Shown here piece by piece: positions 22,562 through 36,380 of a DNA stretch of 64,000 bases. The position numbers were made by a program, and so were the translations under genes. The notes under the pieces are model-generated. The model was not told where the DNA came from, searched no databases, and was given only the letters and a program-made list of their open reading frames with translations. The stretch's first letter is position 1; each line of letters starts with the position of its first letter. Origin of the DNA: Drechslerella dactyloides (Eukaryota > Ascomycota > Orbiliomycetes > Orbiliales > Orbiliaceae); NCBI GenBank assembly GCA_020064725.1, contig JAGTWJ010000013.1, positions 992,001 to 1,056,000 of the forward strand. Reading direction: 5' to 3'.

Positions 22562-24704
22562 ACGTCAATGATAAGCGAATGGATCAGACAAGCGAGTGGA
22601 TCACCTCACCACCCCATCTTAACAAAAATACTGATTTTATTATTATAATATTATAGTTTTGGGTTAGATATATATTAAATAACTTATTTATATGTTTAAA
22701 ATATTTTTTAATATATTTGAATATTATATTTAATTTTACCATATTAACTATAGTATAATACTTTTTTAAAATCTCCTTCTAACTATATATTATTTTAATA
22801 GTTTTTTAGTTTTATTTATTTATACTATTTATTTATAGTATCTTAGTTTAGTATATTATTTGCTTAGTATATAATAAATATATTTTTATATTATATACAT
22901 TATTTTTTTATTTATTACTATTTACTTAATATTTTATTAATAGAGTGTAGTATTATATTCTCTATATATATAAATACTAATTAATATATTATAGTCTGTG
23001 TTCTTTTAGATAGTTAGTCTACAACTATTAATAGTAATATAAGAGAGTTATTTTAATACTAAGTAATTTGGTTTTTGATTAAACTTATTTATAAACTAAT
23101 TTTTAATAAATTTAATAATGTTTTTGTAGTCTAAGTAGTTACTATATTTGCAGTATCTGGATATAAATTTACTAGAATAACTACTAGTAACTATATATTT
23201 AACTTTAATAAAACTTTATTAAAATTATAAAATATAATATTAGTTCTAATAAAGCTACTATATATATTTTTAAATATTATTATAGTAATAAATATCTTAT
23301 AGAATCTAGTAAGAAACTCTAGCTTAAAGATATAGTTAATATATATATATATTAAATTTTTTATCTTATAATTATATACCTGTTTTAATAACTTAAAGTA
23401 GCTAATATCCAGTAGCTAAAAAATATACAATAAATACAACAGCATATAAATTATAATAATCTTATACTTCTAATAATATAACTTAAAAACAATAGAATAG
23501 TAGCTTTTATAACTATCTAAAACTAATAATCAGTAGTCCAAAATATAACACCACATTATAAACTTATTAAAATATTTTAGTTACTATAAAATAAACTCAT
23601 TCATCATTTAATTATTATTAAAAAACATAATAATTTAATCTATTAATAGTTTTATTATTATATACTAGCTAGCTAAATGATATTACCCAGCAAAAACAAT
23701 AAATAGTGATACTATTTAATTTTTTATACCTATTCCCTAGATAACTATTACCCACTTATAATTCCTAGGTTGTGTTAATTTAATTTTATTATATATTTTA
23801 GTATTTATAATAATAGTAGTTGTAGATATTATATTTATTATAAAGCTAATCTTATTAAAATTATAAATATTATTATCCACAATACTATACTTAGTCTTTA
23901 CAATTTCTATTAACTAAAACCATTTATTAATAAATATAAAATCTTTATATTTTACTCACTAGTAATCATACTTTTTAAACAAATATAACGTCAACAATAA
24001 GCGACTGGACCAGACAAGCGACCGGACCACCCCCCTTGTATATTTCTTTAATTTAATATAAAAAAAATTTAAAAAAATATTTTTAGATTTATAATAGTTT
24101 ATATAAACAAGATTAATTTTATTCTAATTTTAAATTAATTATTGATTAAGTTATCAATAAAAAGTGTTTTGGTAGGGTGTTGGTTTATATGGGGTGGTCC
24201 GCTCGCTTGTGTGGTCCGCTCGCTTGTGGAATACGTTATTTATAATTTTAAATAGTATTTAATAAAATTACTAGCCTATCTTTTACTAACATATTATATA
24301 TTATTATTACTATATATTAATAATAGTTAGTTAACCATATCTTTTATATTATCTAGTCTAAAATAAAAAGACCATATATATAATTTAAATATATATTAAA
24401 TAATAATATTTTTTTTTAATTTTATAAAATTTTATAATTTAAAAATATTATTATATTATAAAAAATAATTATTATATTAGTAAATTAAAATAATATAAAA
24501 GATATTATAATATTTAATAGCAACTTAAATACTTAATTCTTAGTCTTTTTTCATAGTTTCAATAGCTAAAAGAATTCTGGATTTAATTATAGAAACAGAT
24601 ATTATAATAATTATGGAAATATAAAGTATAGGAAGAATGGTGGGCGCATAGATGTGGTGAGGTGATCCGCTCGCTTGTCTGATCCGTTCGCTTATCATTG
24701 ACGT
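22562..24704 (-). mobile_element. RIPped 1892-bp Fot1/pogo-like element, copy 2, carrying a nested MITE
   Basis: TA-flanked; 2143 bp in total, which is 1892 bp plus a 249-bp MITE plus one duplicated TA. Transposase remnant on minus. Termini still match the intact copies (a few C-to-T/G-to-A changes such as AAGCGAATGG for AAGCGAACGG). Inserted in chromovirus sequence; the empty site is visible in the other chromovirus copy near 46918-46935. Confidence 0.93.
23988..24236 (+). mobile_element. 249-bp ACGT MITE, copy 4, nested in a RIPped transposon
   Basis: TA-flanked, same orientation as copy 1, inserted into the already degraded transposase remnant at 22562-24704. Very little RIP in the MITE itself compared with its host. 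Confidence 0.94.
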
Positions 24705-25709
24705 TATATCTATTTTTTATAGAAAAAAAGATAGTAATCTTTTCAAGATTCTACAGTATTCTTTTTATTATTATGTTTTTTTAATAATTTTTTTTAAATT
24801 AGATAGCTATTTTTGGTTTTATTTTATAAATAATAATGTTAAATTTTTTATTAATAGTAATAATATTTTTTTATTATTCTAAAATTATTTTTTTATTTAT
24901 AAAAATATCTTTTATAAGATCTAGTTGTTGGTTAATAACATTAATTTTAATATTTTTTTTTTTTTTAAAATAGATAATTTTTATATTATATTTACTAAAT
25001 ATTTTTTATTATTAAATTTAATATTTACTAAGTTCTTTTGTTGTTAAAAAATAAATAAGGTTTTTATAATTTAAAAGTACTTTAAATGGTTTTATAATTT
25101 ATAAATAAATTTTCTATTTTTTGTAAGTATATAAGATAATTATAAATTTTTTATTATATATAAGGTACTTTATTTTTATAATATTAAATTTATATAATAG
25201 ATAGATAACTAAGTGCTATTTTTAGTTAGATTATTTTTATAGTAAACAAGTTTTTAAGGTTATTATAGAAATATTAATTTCTATTTGTATTAATAGTTTT
25301 AGATTATAAAATTTAAAAATAGATATTAAAATAAATATATTTTTTAATATTTGAAATACCTTGATTTTTTCCTTTGTTATTTTAAAATAGATGTTTTTTT
25401 TTGTTAGTTTTAAAAAATAATTGCTAGATAATTGTATTCTTGAATAAATTATTAATAGTAATTATATAGTTTTAAAAAGGTTTATATTTTTTTAAATGTT
25501 TTTAATATTAATTAATTTTATATAATTTATATTTTCTTTGGGTTTATTTTTATATTATAAAGAGTGATAATAGTTTCTAAAAATTTGATTTTAATTATTT
25601 TGAATTTAGATTTTTTTAACTTAATTTTAAGTTTATGTTAATTTAAGATTTTAAAAATCTGGTTGATATGTTTTTGGTGTTTTAAGGGGTTTTTGCTATA
25701 AATAAAAAT

Positions 25710-25721
25710 GTTATTTAGGTA
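25710..25721 (-). pseudogene. reverse transcriptase active-site remnant (YLNN)
   Basis: Minus strand reads IYLNNIFIYSKNP, the Ty3/gypsy YLDDILIYSK box with both Asp codons changed to Asn (GAT/GAC to AAT/AAC, RIP-type). The intact transposon at 25733 is inserted only 11 bp away. Confidence 0.75.
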
Positions 25722-25732
25722 TATTATATATA

Positions 25733-27624
25733 ACGTCAATGATAAGCGAACGGATCAGACAAGCGAGCGGATCACCTCACCACCCCATCTCAACGAAAAT
25801 ACTGATTTCACCACCACAATACTATAGCTTTGGGCTAGATACATACTAAATAGCTTATTTACATGCTTAAGATGCCTCTTGACATGTTCGAATATTATGC
25901 CCAGCTCTACCGCATTGACTGCAGCGCAATACCCTTCCAGAGCCCCCTCCTGGCTGCATGTTGTCCTGACAGTTTTTTGGCTCTACCTGCTTATGCTGCC
26001 TACCTATGGTGTCTTGGTCCAGTATATCACCTGCCTGGTGTATGGTGAGCATGCCTCCATGCTGTATACGCTGTCTTTTTGCCCGCCGCCGTTTACTTAA
26101 TGCTTCATTAGCAGAGCGCAGTGTTGTGTTCTCTGCACGTATAAGTGCCAATTGATGCATTATAGTCTGTGTCCCTTTAGACAGCTGGTCCACAGCTGCT
26201 AGCAGTAATGTAGGAGAGCTATTCTGGTACTGGGTAATCTGGTTTTTGATCAGGCCTGCTTGTAGGCTAGCCTCTGATGGGTTTAATGGTGTTTTTGTAG
26301 TCCAGGTAGCTGCCGCATTCGCAGTGCCTGGACGTGAATTCGCTGGAGTAGCTGCTGGCAACTGTATATCCAGCTTTGATAAAACTTTGTCAGGGTTATA
26401 AGGTACAATGCCAGCTCCAGCAAAGCTGCTGCGTATGTTTTTAGGTGTTATTGCAGCAGTAAACGCCTTGTGGAACCCGGTGAGAAACTCCAGCTTAGAG
26501 ATATGGTTAACGTACGCGCGCACCAAGCTCTCCACCTCATGGCTATACGCCTGCTTTAATGGCCCAAAGCAGCCAATATCCAGTGGCTGGAGGATATGCG
26601 ATGAATGCGGCGGCATGCAGATTGTGACAATCTTATGCTCCTGGCAGTATAGCTCAAAGGCAACAGAGTGGTGGCTTTCGTGACCATCTAGGACTAATAG
26701 CCGGTAGTCCGAAATGCAGCGCCGCGCTGTAAACTTGTCGAAGTGCTTTAGCCACTGTAGAGCGAGCTCGTTCGTCGTCCAGCCGTTATCAGAAAGCGCA
26801 ATAACCCAATCCGCTGGTAGCTTTGTCGCTGTATACCAGCTAGCTAAGTGGTGTTGCCCAGCGAGGACAATAAATGGCGGCACTGCCCAACCTTCTGCGC
26901 CTATCCCCTGGATAACTGTTGCCCACTCGCGATTCCCAGGCTGCGCCAGCTTAGCTTTATCGCGTGTTTCAGCACCTGTAACAACAGTAGTTGTAGATAT
27001 TATGCCCATTGCGAAGCCAGTCTCGTCGAAGTTGTAGATGTCATTGTCCGCGATGCCGTACTTGGTCTTTACAGCCTCTATTAGCTGAAACCACTTGCTG
27101 ATAAGTACAGGATCTTCGCATTTCGCTCGCTGGTAGTCGTACTTCCTGGACAGACGCGTCTGTAGCTCTGGGCGGCGTTTGACAAAGTTACCAGCCCATC
27201 TCTTACCGACGCGTCGCGTACTATCGTCGCTACGCGCCAGCAGCAGCTGGTTGGCCATATCTTCCACACTACCCAGCCTAGGATGAAAAGACCGCGCACA
27301 TAGCTCAAGTATATATTGAACAATGGCATCCTCCTCCAATTTTGTAAGGTTTCGCGATTTAGGGATGCTGTCGCATCGTGAAGAGCGGCCATTATATCGG
27401 CAGACTAAGGTGGTATAAGGGACATCATAATGCTTAGCAGCAGCTCGAATACTTAATTCTTGGTCTTTTTTCATAGCTTCAATAGCTAGAAGAACTCTGG
27501 ATTCGGTCGTAGAGGCAGGCATTGCGGTGGTTGTGGAGGTATAAGGTATAGGAGGAGTGGTGGGCGCGTAGGTGTGGTGAGGTGATCCGCTCGCTTGTCT
27601 GATCCGTTCGCTTATCATTGACGT
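25733..27624 (-). mobile_element. intact 1892-bp Fot1/pogo-like transposon, copy A
   Basis: TA targets at 25731-25732 and 27625-27626. Both ends begin ACGTCAATGATAAGCGAACG and carry the word GGATCA twice (tandem boxes about 18 nt apart). The interior has normal GC, no RIP, and one full-length transposase frame. The copy at 44286-46177 has the same length and the same translated frames on both strands. Surrounding DNA is RIPped chromovirus. Confidence 0.97.
25867..27618 (-). CDS. Fot1/pogo-type DDD transposase, up to 583 aa (copy A)
   Basis: Cut-and-paste transposase acting at TA sites. Domains: psq/CENP-B-type helix-turn-helix about residues 40-90 (RVLLAIEAMKK...SIRAAAKHYDVPYTTL), Tc5/CENP-B-type second HTH about 95-165 (GKRWAGNFVKRRPELQTRLSRK is typical), DDE_1 catalytic core about 195-400 with Asp198 (NFDETGF), Asp311 (VLDGHESH) and Asp347 (LQPLDIG), the last two 35 residues apart between the Asp positions, then a coiled, basic segment (RRAKRQR) and a C-terminal zinc knuckle CSQCGRAGHNIRTC (568-581, CX2CX4HX4C). 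The first ATG at 27618 is only 6 bp inside the element, so residues 1-32 are translated from the terminal repeat; Met33 (27522) precedes the HTH directly and is a more likely start. No missing catalytic residue; it should be functional if expressed. Confidence 0.95.
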   Translation of the reverse strand: MISERIRQASGSPHHTYAPTTPPIPYTSTTTAMPASTTESRVLLAIEAMKKDQELSIRAAAKHYDVPYTTLVCRYNGRSSRCDSIPKSRNLTKLEEDAIVQYILELCARSFHPRLGSVEDMANQLLLARSDDSTRRVGKRWAGNFVKRRPELQTRLSRKYDYQRAKCEDPVLISKWFQLIEAVKTKYGIADNDIYNFDETGFAMGIISTTTVVTGAETRDKAKLAQPGNREWATVIQGIGAEGWAVPPFIVLAGQHHLASWYTATKLPADWVIALSDNGWTTNELALQWLKHFDKFTARRCISDYRLLVLDGHESHHSVAFELYCQEHKIVTICMPPHSSHILQPLDIGCFGPLKQAYSHEVESLVRAYVNHISKLEFLTGFHKAFTAAITPKNIRSSFAGAGIVPYNPDKVLSKLDIQLPAATPANSRPGTANAAATWTTKTPLNPSEASLQAGLIKNQITQYQNSSPTLLLAAVDQLSKGTQTIMHQLALIRAENTTLRSANEALSKRRRAKRQRIQHGGMLTIHQAGDILDQDTIGRQHKQVEPKNCQDNMQPGGGSGRVLRCSQCGRAGHNIRTCQEAS

Positions 27625-29752
27625 TATATTATTAATATATTTTTGTAAAATATAGTTTATAAATATTTAAAAGATTATAAGTATATTAGTTAGTTTAAAG
27701 GATATAATTAAATATTTAAATAATTTATATTTAATTTTAAAAATAGTTTTTTATTTTTTTCTAGGATTAATTCTAATATTATAGTATATATTAATAAAAT
27801 CAAGTTTTGTATAGATAGTAGTATTTAATATTTTGTTAAAGGATTTGTTAATAAAAGATAAAAATTTTTTATTTTTAATAATTATTATATTAAGGGTTTA
27901 ATAATTAATATAAATTTATAATTTTTTAAAAATTTTTTTTTTTATAAATAAAATAGGATGTTTTGCTAGTAAATTAGAAGATTATATATATTTTATTTTA
28001 AAATTTTTTTTAATATATTTATAGAATATTGTTGTTTTTTAGTTAATATATCTATATATTAGTATAAATCTAAGCTGTATTTCTTTTTGTAAAAATATTA
28101 AATATTTAAATAAATTGATTTTAAGTAGGGTTTATTTTTTTGGTGTGGGTTAGAAGATGTTTTTTGTTTTTTTAGATATTTATTTAAAAATATTTATTGT
28201 TTTTAAAATTATATATAGATTTTTGACCTAAATCTATATTCTTTGTAAGGTATTTGGTTTATATTTATATCTATTTTAGATTTCTTTATTAGATAAATAA
28301 ATAGTAAGTTGTAGATATATTTTTTTATAAATATTTTGATTATTTAATAGTTTTTTAATAATTTTTTAATAATTATAGTTATTAAAAGTGATTTTTCTTT
28401 TTCTTTAATTAATATTAAAGTTATATTTTATCAGTTATAAGAATCCTAAGATTAGTAAAGTATCTTTTAAAAAGTTTAAAATATTAATAATATATTCTTT
28501 TAGATATCTATTAATAAATAGTTTAAATATAGTTTTTTAAGTAATTTATTCTAAAATTTAGTATAAAAAAGTGGTTATTTAGTAGATATTAGATTTTTGT
28601 TATATTTTAAGTTAGTATTTTTATATTATTATAGTAGAAATGTAACTTTCTTTGGTTCTACTATTAATTAAGGTTTTTATAAGTTTTTTAAATATAAGTA
28701 AGATAAGAGTAAATTTTCTGTAGAAACTTAGGTTTTTTGTTTTGGTATATTTCTATTAATTCTAAAATATATTTAGTTTTTTGATTTATAGTTTAGACTA
28801 TTAAGTATTTTCTATTATGTTTTTATAAGATATTGTTTTATATATATTTTTTTTTTTATTAATTAATAAAATTATTTCTAAAATATTTCCAACAAAAGTA
28901 GTATTGTTCTTTTTTTTTATAATATTACCTAATATACCACCTATAAGTCTTAAATTTATCAAAACTATAAAAACATTTTAAATAATAGATTTTTTTTTTT
29001 TTTGAATAACAATAATTATGATATTATCTTTTTTTATAAATTTAGAAATATTATATATAATTTTTATAAAAATATTTAGTCTTAATTTCTAGGGTTTTAT
29101 TATAATATTTTTAGTTGAAATAGTTTTTTAAATATTATTCCTATTCTTTAAACATTCCAAAAATTAAAACACAAATAATATAAAATATATATAATAGTTT
29201 TTTAAACTTATTATTAATAATATATTCTATTTTTTCAAAATTATTATCTTTATTTACTAATTCTTCATATATTTTTTTATAATTTTGATATATCTATATA
29301 AATTTTTTAATTTAGGCTATAATATATTTATTAATTTATTATATTTCTAAGATTTTTTTTTATTTTTTTTGTTTGGTATTGTTATAGATATATCTACAGT
29401 ATTTAAATTATGTTCTAAAATATTTTATATAATAGGTATATTTAAAAATATTAAAAATTTCTTGTAATAATTTTTCTTTAATATAATTTAGATATAGAAA
29501 ATAGTAATATTAATATATCTATTTATTATAGTAGTTATTATAAAAATCAAAATATCTATATAATTATATATTAGTATTATTTTATTAACAAAGCTAACAT
29601 CTTTACCCAATATATAAAAGATATTTTATACTATTAAAAAATTATTTTCTATTTTTAGAATTATACTATAGTAGATTTTTATTATTTTCAGCCCATAACT
29701 AGTATATTTCTTATTAATTAATAAAAGATTATTTATATTTTTAAATTATATA

Positions 29753-31645
29753 ACGTATTCCACAAGCGAGCGAATACCCCAAGCGAGCGAACACCCCACC
29801 AAGCAACCTCACCCCCTTTTCTCCTTTACTATTATCTATATTTATAATCACTATAATAACAGCCTCTATAATTAAATTCTAAATAATCTTAGCTATTAAA
29901 ACTCTAGAAAAAGATAAAAAATTAAATATTATAACAATAGTTAAATTATATAACATTCTTTAAATAACTCTTATCCACCAATATAATAAACATTTTTTAC
30001 AAAACAATAACATATTAAAATCATAGAATCTTACATAATTAGAAAAAGATATTATTATTTAGTATATACTTAAACTATATATATAATCTTTTTATCCTAG
30101 ATTAAGTAGTATGAAAGATATAGTTAATTAATTATTATCAACATATACTAGCAATAGCTCACATTATATTGGTAAGAATTGGGTAGCAAATTTTGTAAAA
30201 CATTATTTAAAACTCCAAATATACCTATCCAAAAAATATAACTATTAATAAATTAAATACAAAGATTATAAACTTATTAACAATTAATTACAACTTATAT
30301 AAGCTATAAAAACCAAATACAATATTATAAATAACAATATATATAATTTCAATAAAACAAGCTTTATAATAGGTATAATCTCCTCTACTACAGTCATTAT
30401 AGGTACTAAAACCTATAATAAAATAAAGCTAGCACAGCCTAGAAACCACAAATAAACAACAATTATTCAGAAGATATATACAGAAAATTAGACAGTACCA
30501 CCATTTATTATCCTGATTAACAAATACCACCTAGCTAGCTAATATATAAAAACTAGCTTACCAAAGAACTAGGTTATTACACTCTCTAATAATAGCTAGA
30601 TAATAAATAAGTTTACTATAAAATAAATAAAGCACTTTAATTAATTTATAATATAATGCTATATTTTAGATTACTAGTTATTAATTTTAAATAACCATAA
30701 AAGCCATCATTCAATCACCTTCAAACTTTATTACCAAAAACACAAGATTATTATAATCTATATACCACTACATTTTTCATATTTTTTTTAACCATTAAAT
30801 ATTGGGTACTTTAAACCATTAAAATAGGTATATAATCACCAAGTAAAAAACTTAGTACATACAGATATCAACCATATCAACAAGCTAGAGTTCTTTTCTA
30901 AATTCCATAAAGCATTCACTACTATAATAATATCTAAGAATATATATAGCAGCTTTACTAGAACTAGGATTATACCTTACAATCCTAATAGAATCTTCTT
31001 AAAACTAGATATCTAGTTACCAACACCTACCCTAGTAAATTCACACCCTAGTACTACACATACAACAACTACCTAAACAATAAAAACACCAATAAACCCT
31101 TCAGAAACTAATTTACAATCAAAACTTATCAAAAACCAGATTATCTAATATTTAAATAGCTCTCCAATATCATTACTGGCTGCTGTAGACTAGTTCACTA
31201 AAAAAACACAAACAATAATATATTAACTAACACTTATACAGACAAAGAATACAACACTACACTCTACAAATTAGATATTATTTAAGTGCTGGTAGGTAAA
31301 AAAATAGTATATACAACAAGAAGATACACTTACCATACACTAGACTAATAAAATCCTAGATAATAATATTATAAATAAACAAAATAAATAAATAGAATAT
31401 TTAAACCACCAAAGTAGTCCCCAACTAGAGACTATTTCTAGAAAGATACTACACTATAGCCACTATAATAAACCCAGCCATAATATCTAAATTTATCAAA
31501 AAACATCTTAAGAATTAAAACTAGTATAACATAGATTTCCTACACCATCCTAACAATAATATGATAATAAAGATAATATTTTTGTTAAAATGGGGTAGAG
31601 AGGGTATTTACTTGCTTAGGATATTCGCTCGCTTGTGGAATACGT
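29753..31645 (+). mobile_element. RIPped 1893-bp ACGT element, second family (word GAACACC), copy 1
   Basis: TA-flanked. Ends begin ACGTATTCCACAAGCGAGCG with words GAATACC/GAACACC. The interior is a G-to-A-mutated transposase remnant on plus, recognisable by the HTH (TLEKDKKLN), the catalytic region and the knuckle region, homologous to but distinct from the intact transposase. Inserted at a TA in the chromovirus; the empty site is seen at about 61300 in the right-hand copy. Confidence 0.9.
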
Positions 31646-33249
31646 TATTAATAAATAATTTTTTAATATAATCAATAAATATTTTATTATTTTTTTATAA
31701 TATTCTATTATTTAATAATATCTATTTTTTTAATTTATCTATAATTTTAATAGATATTAATTTCTAATATTCCATATATTATTTTTTTTTTTAATTAGGA
31801 TAGTAAGTTTATATATTATATAACTTTATTATTTATATAATTAGATATACTATTAAAAAAAAATTATTTATAAGATAATTCTTTTAATATTTTTATTGAT
31901 AATTTCTGATTTCTATCTTTATTTTATATAATATTTTCTATAATAAATTTTAAAATTTCCAAAGATTAATTTTTATTATAATTAATTAAATTGTTTAAAA
32001 AATATAATTAAAATAAATAATATTTAGATTATTTTTATAGAAATTCCTTCATTATTTTAGTATTTTTTTTATAAGTATTTATTTAAACTTTTTCTATATA
32101 CTAAATAAAATTTTAATATTAAGTTATTTTATAATTAGTTAAGTTTATCTTTCTTTAGTTCTATATTTTTAAATAAGATAAAATTCTATTTAATAATTAT
32201 ATTAATTTTTTAAATAATATCTTAGTATTAGACAGATCCAGCTTTAAGATATATATATCTTTAAATTTTATTTATGATTATTTTAAGATCTTTTAAAATA
32301 AATAATTATCTTATTATCTTAAATTTTCATTCCTATTAAGGATATTTTTAGAAATTCTTTTTTTTTTTTTTTTTAAAACAATCTCTTTTAATATATCTTA
32401 TCTTATTATATTAATAGTAGAAAAATATATTAGATTTTTTTGGTTTTTAGTATTAGATTGTATTAAAATCTATAAATTCTAGCCTATATATTTTATTTAA
32501 TTTTTAAAAAGATTTTCTAACCTTAATCCAATTTTATTAAAGTTTTTTAATATATTTATTAAAATTATATTTATTTAAATTATAATATAATTTCTTCTAA
32601 TAAATATTTTTTTAAGATTAATAAAGTATATTATCAAGTTTAATTACTATAATTTATATATCATAATAGTTTATATCTTTATTAATAAATTTTTACTTAA
32701 TAATTTTTATTTTTAGGTTAGGTTTAAGTTCTTCCCTAACTCTATAAAATAAAGTATCATTATTATAATTAATAAAAAATACATATTAGTTAAATTACTA
32801 AAAAAAAAATCATACAAATCCAATTTATTTAAATTAATCAAATTTCCTAAAAATTTCTTTAATTTTATTCTTATATCTATATTTTTATTTAAAATAATTT
32901 GTAAATTCCTAAAAATTATTGAAGACTTTTAAAATCTCTAGGATTTTTATCTTACAATCTTTTTCTATTATTTTATTATATATTTGTTTATATAATAAAT
33001 AAATATTAAAAATATTTTTTTCTAAATACATCCCTATAAAAAGAATCTTATGCTAGTTTATAAAGAATTATTCAAAGTAAAAAAAAAAATAATTATTAAA
33101 TTAGTTAAGAAATTAATTAAATTTTTTAAATTATTCTTCATATCTAATTAAATCTTTTATTTTAAATATTTTGTTAGATATTACTATAAAAATAATTAAG
33201 TTTTTTATTTTTTAGATTTTTAATTTACTAATCTATACAAATCTAAATA

Positions 33250-35142
33250 ACGTATTCCACAAGCGAGCGAACACCCCAAGCAAGCAAACACCCTCCCCAC
33301 CCCACTTTAACAAAAACACTACCTTCACTACTATACTATCACTAGAACAGTGTGGAAAATCCATACTATACTAACCTCAATCTTCAAAATACCTTTTAAT
33401 AAATTTAGATATTATAACCAGACTCACTATAACAACTATAATATAATATCTTTCCAGAAGTAACCTTTAATTAGAGGCTACTCCAGTAATTTAGATATTT
33501 TATTTATTTATTTTATTTACCTATAATATTATTATCTAGGATTTTATTAGCCTGGTGTATGGTAAGCGTACCTCCCTACTATACACACTATCTTTTTGCC
33601 TGCTGGTGTTTAGATAGTGCCTGGTTTATAAAACATAATATTATATTTTCTGCCTATATAAGTACTAATTGATACATTATTATCTATATCTTTTTAGTAA
33701 ACTAGTCCACAGTAGCCAATAATAATATTAGAGAGTTATTTAGATACTAGATAATCTGGTTTTTAATAAGCTCTAATTATAAGCCAGCTTCTGAAAGGTT
33801 CATTAATGTTTTTGTTGTCTAAGTAGTTATTATATGTGTAATACCAAGGTGTGAATTCACCAGGATAGACACTAATAACTAGATATCTAGCTTTAAAAGA
33901 ATCCTATTAAGATTATAAGATATAATCCTAGCTCCAACAAAACTATTACATATATTCTTAAATATTATTGTAACAATAAATACCTTATAGAACCCAGAAA
34001 GAAACTCCAGCTTACTAATATAATTAATATCTATGTGCACTAAGTCCTCTACCTAGCAACTATATATCTATTTTAATAGCCCAAAACACCCAATATCCAA
34101 CAGCTAAAGAAAATGTAAAAAATATAGTGACATACAAACTATAATAATTTTATACTTTTGGTAGTAAAGCTTAAAGGCAACCAAATAATAACTTTCATAG
34201 TTATTTAAAACTAATAGCTAGTAGTCTAAAATACAGCGCTGCGTTGTAAATTAATTAAAATACTTTATCTATTCCATAATAAATTCATTTATTATCCAGC
34301 TATTATTAGAAAGTATAATAACCCAATCCTTTAGTAAACTAGTCTTTATATACCAACTAACTAAATAGTATTTATTAATTAGAATAATAAATAATAATAC
34401 TATCTAATCTCTTATATATATCCTCTAAATAACTATTACCCATTTATAATTCCCAGGCTGTACCAATTTTACTTTATTGCAGGTTTCAGCACCTATAATG
34501 ATTATAGTGGAGGAGATTATACCCATTATAAAGCCTGTTTTATTAAAATTATATATATTATTATTTATAATACTATACTTAGCTTTTACAGCTTATATAA
34601 ACTATAACCAATCACTAATAAGTTTATAATCTTCATATTTAGTCCACTAGTAGTCATATTTTCTAGATAGACACATTTAGAGCTCCAAACAGCATTTTAC
34701 AAAATTTACTATCCAGTTCTTACTAACATAATATAAGCTATTACTAGCATATATTAATAATAGCTGATTAGCTATATCTTCTATACTATTTAATTTAAAA
34801 TAAAAAAATTATATATATAACTTAAGTATATACTAAACAATAATATCTTTTTTTAATTATATAAGATTCCATAATTTCAGTATATTATTACTCTATAAAA
34901 AATATCTATTATACTAATAGACAAAAATTATTTAAGAAATATTATATAATTTAGCTATTACTATAATATTTAATTTTTCATCTTTTTCTAAAATTCTAAT
35001 AACTAAGATTATTCAGGATTTAGTTATAGAGACCATCATTATAATAATTATAAATATAAATAATAGTAAAGAAGAAAAGGGGGTAAGGTCACTTGGTGGG
35101 GTGTTCACTTGCTTGGGGTGTTCGCTCGCTTGTGGAATACGT
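33250..35142 (-). mobile_element. RIPped 1893-bp ACGT element, second family, copy 2, at a rearrangement junction
   Basis: TA on both sides; terminal word AACACC; transposase remnant on minus (for example CX2C region near 33540, tail QX...ILDNN). It is the inverted counterpart of the copy at 29753. Chromovirus DNA on its left is minus-oriented gag, and on its right plus-oriented LTR, so its two flanks do not come from one insertion site. Confidence 0.9.
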
Positions 35143-36380
35143 TATTATTATTATTATATATTCTATTTTATAATTATTATTATTTTCAATATATATATAT
35201 ATATATTTTTTATTAAGAAATCTATATAATAATGATTAAAAATTAAGGATTTTAAAATAAAATATATTTAATTTAGTTGTAAGTTAAAATATAATATTTT
35301 AATTAATTACTTTTAATAAATAAAAAGAAGTAATAAATATATAATAACTTCTAATATAATTTATAAATTTTTTTTAGTATATAAAATAAAATAGAATTCT
35401 ATAATATAAAATTATAAAAATATCTTATAAATAATAATAATTTTAAATTAATATTAAATAATAAAAATAATGAATATAGAAAATTTATTAATAATTTTTA
35501 TATCTAAAAATATATAAATAAAGAATAACTATAATAATAATTTAAATAATATTATAGATAAGAAAAAATAATAATATAAATTCTAATTTTTTTAAATTAA
35601 TTAGTAAATATATAGATAATCTACAAAAATACTAAGATAAATTAATAATAAATATTAAAATATAAGTCTTAAAAAAAGTAAATAATACTATACTAAAAAA
35701 TAATACTAAATAAAAATTAGAGTAAAATTTTAAAATAATATAATAAAAAACTATTGTAATATATTAATAATATATATAAATAGTTTTAATAATAATTAAT
35801 AATATTAAAGTAATTATATTAGGAAATTTTTAAAAAAATATAAAATATATAGAAATTTTAGTTAATATTTAAATAAATAATATTATTATTTAAGAATCTT
35901 TATTATTTATTATATCTAAATTTATACTAATCAATAAAGTAAGAATTTAAAAAATAGAAAACCTAGCTATTTTTATAGTAATATTTAATAAAATATTAAA
36001 AATAAAGAATTTAATTAAATATAAAAAATAATTTAAGAAATTTAATCAATTTTTTAATTAGTTTAATAACTATTTCTTTTTTTACCCCAAATAATTCTTT
36101 ATAAAATAATATAGAATCTTCTTTATAAGAATATATTTTAAAAAAAATACTTTTAATATCTATTTACTATATAAATAAATTTATAATAAAATATTTAAAA
36201 AAAATTATAAAATAAAAATCTTAGAAATTATAAAAATTTTTAGTAATTTCTAGAAATTTATAAACTACTTTAAATAAAAATATAGATATAAGAATAAAAT
36301 TAAAGAAGCTTTTAGGAAACTTAATTAATTTAAATAAATTAAATTTATATAATTTTTTTTTTAATAATTTAATTAATATA

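Larger units (their letters stand above)
21020..33247 (-). mobile_element. RIPped Ty3/gypsy chromovirus, minus orientation, with nested insertions
   Basis: One degraded retroelement reading right to left in five pieces: 31648-33247 (gag), 27627-29750 (protease/RT region), 24707-25730 (RT end and RNase H), 21020-22559 (integrase and chromodomain). Pieces are separated by ACGT elements at 29753, 25733 and 22562. Flanks rejoin exactly when each insert and one TA are removed, as checked against the other chromovirus copies. RIP has filled every frame with stops, but motif order gag-RT-RNase H-integrase-chromodomain is that of a Ty3/gypsy chromovirus. No LTR remains at its right end, where another element forms the junction. 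Confidence 0.8.

Noticed and set aside
25863..27392. Several plus- and minus-strand frames inside the intact transposons (also at 44416-45945)
   Set aside because: They are shadows of the 583-codon transposase frame and have no motifs of their own.
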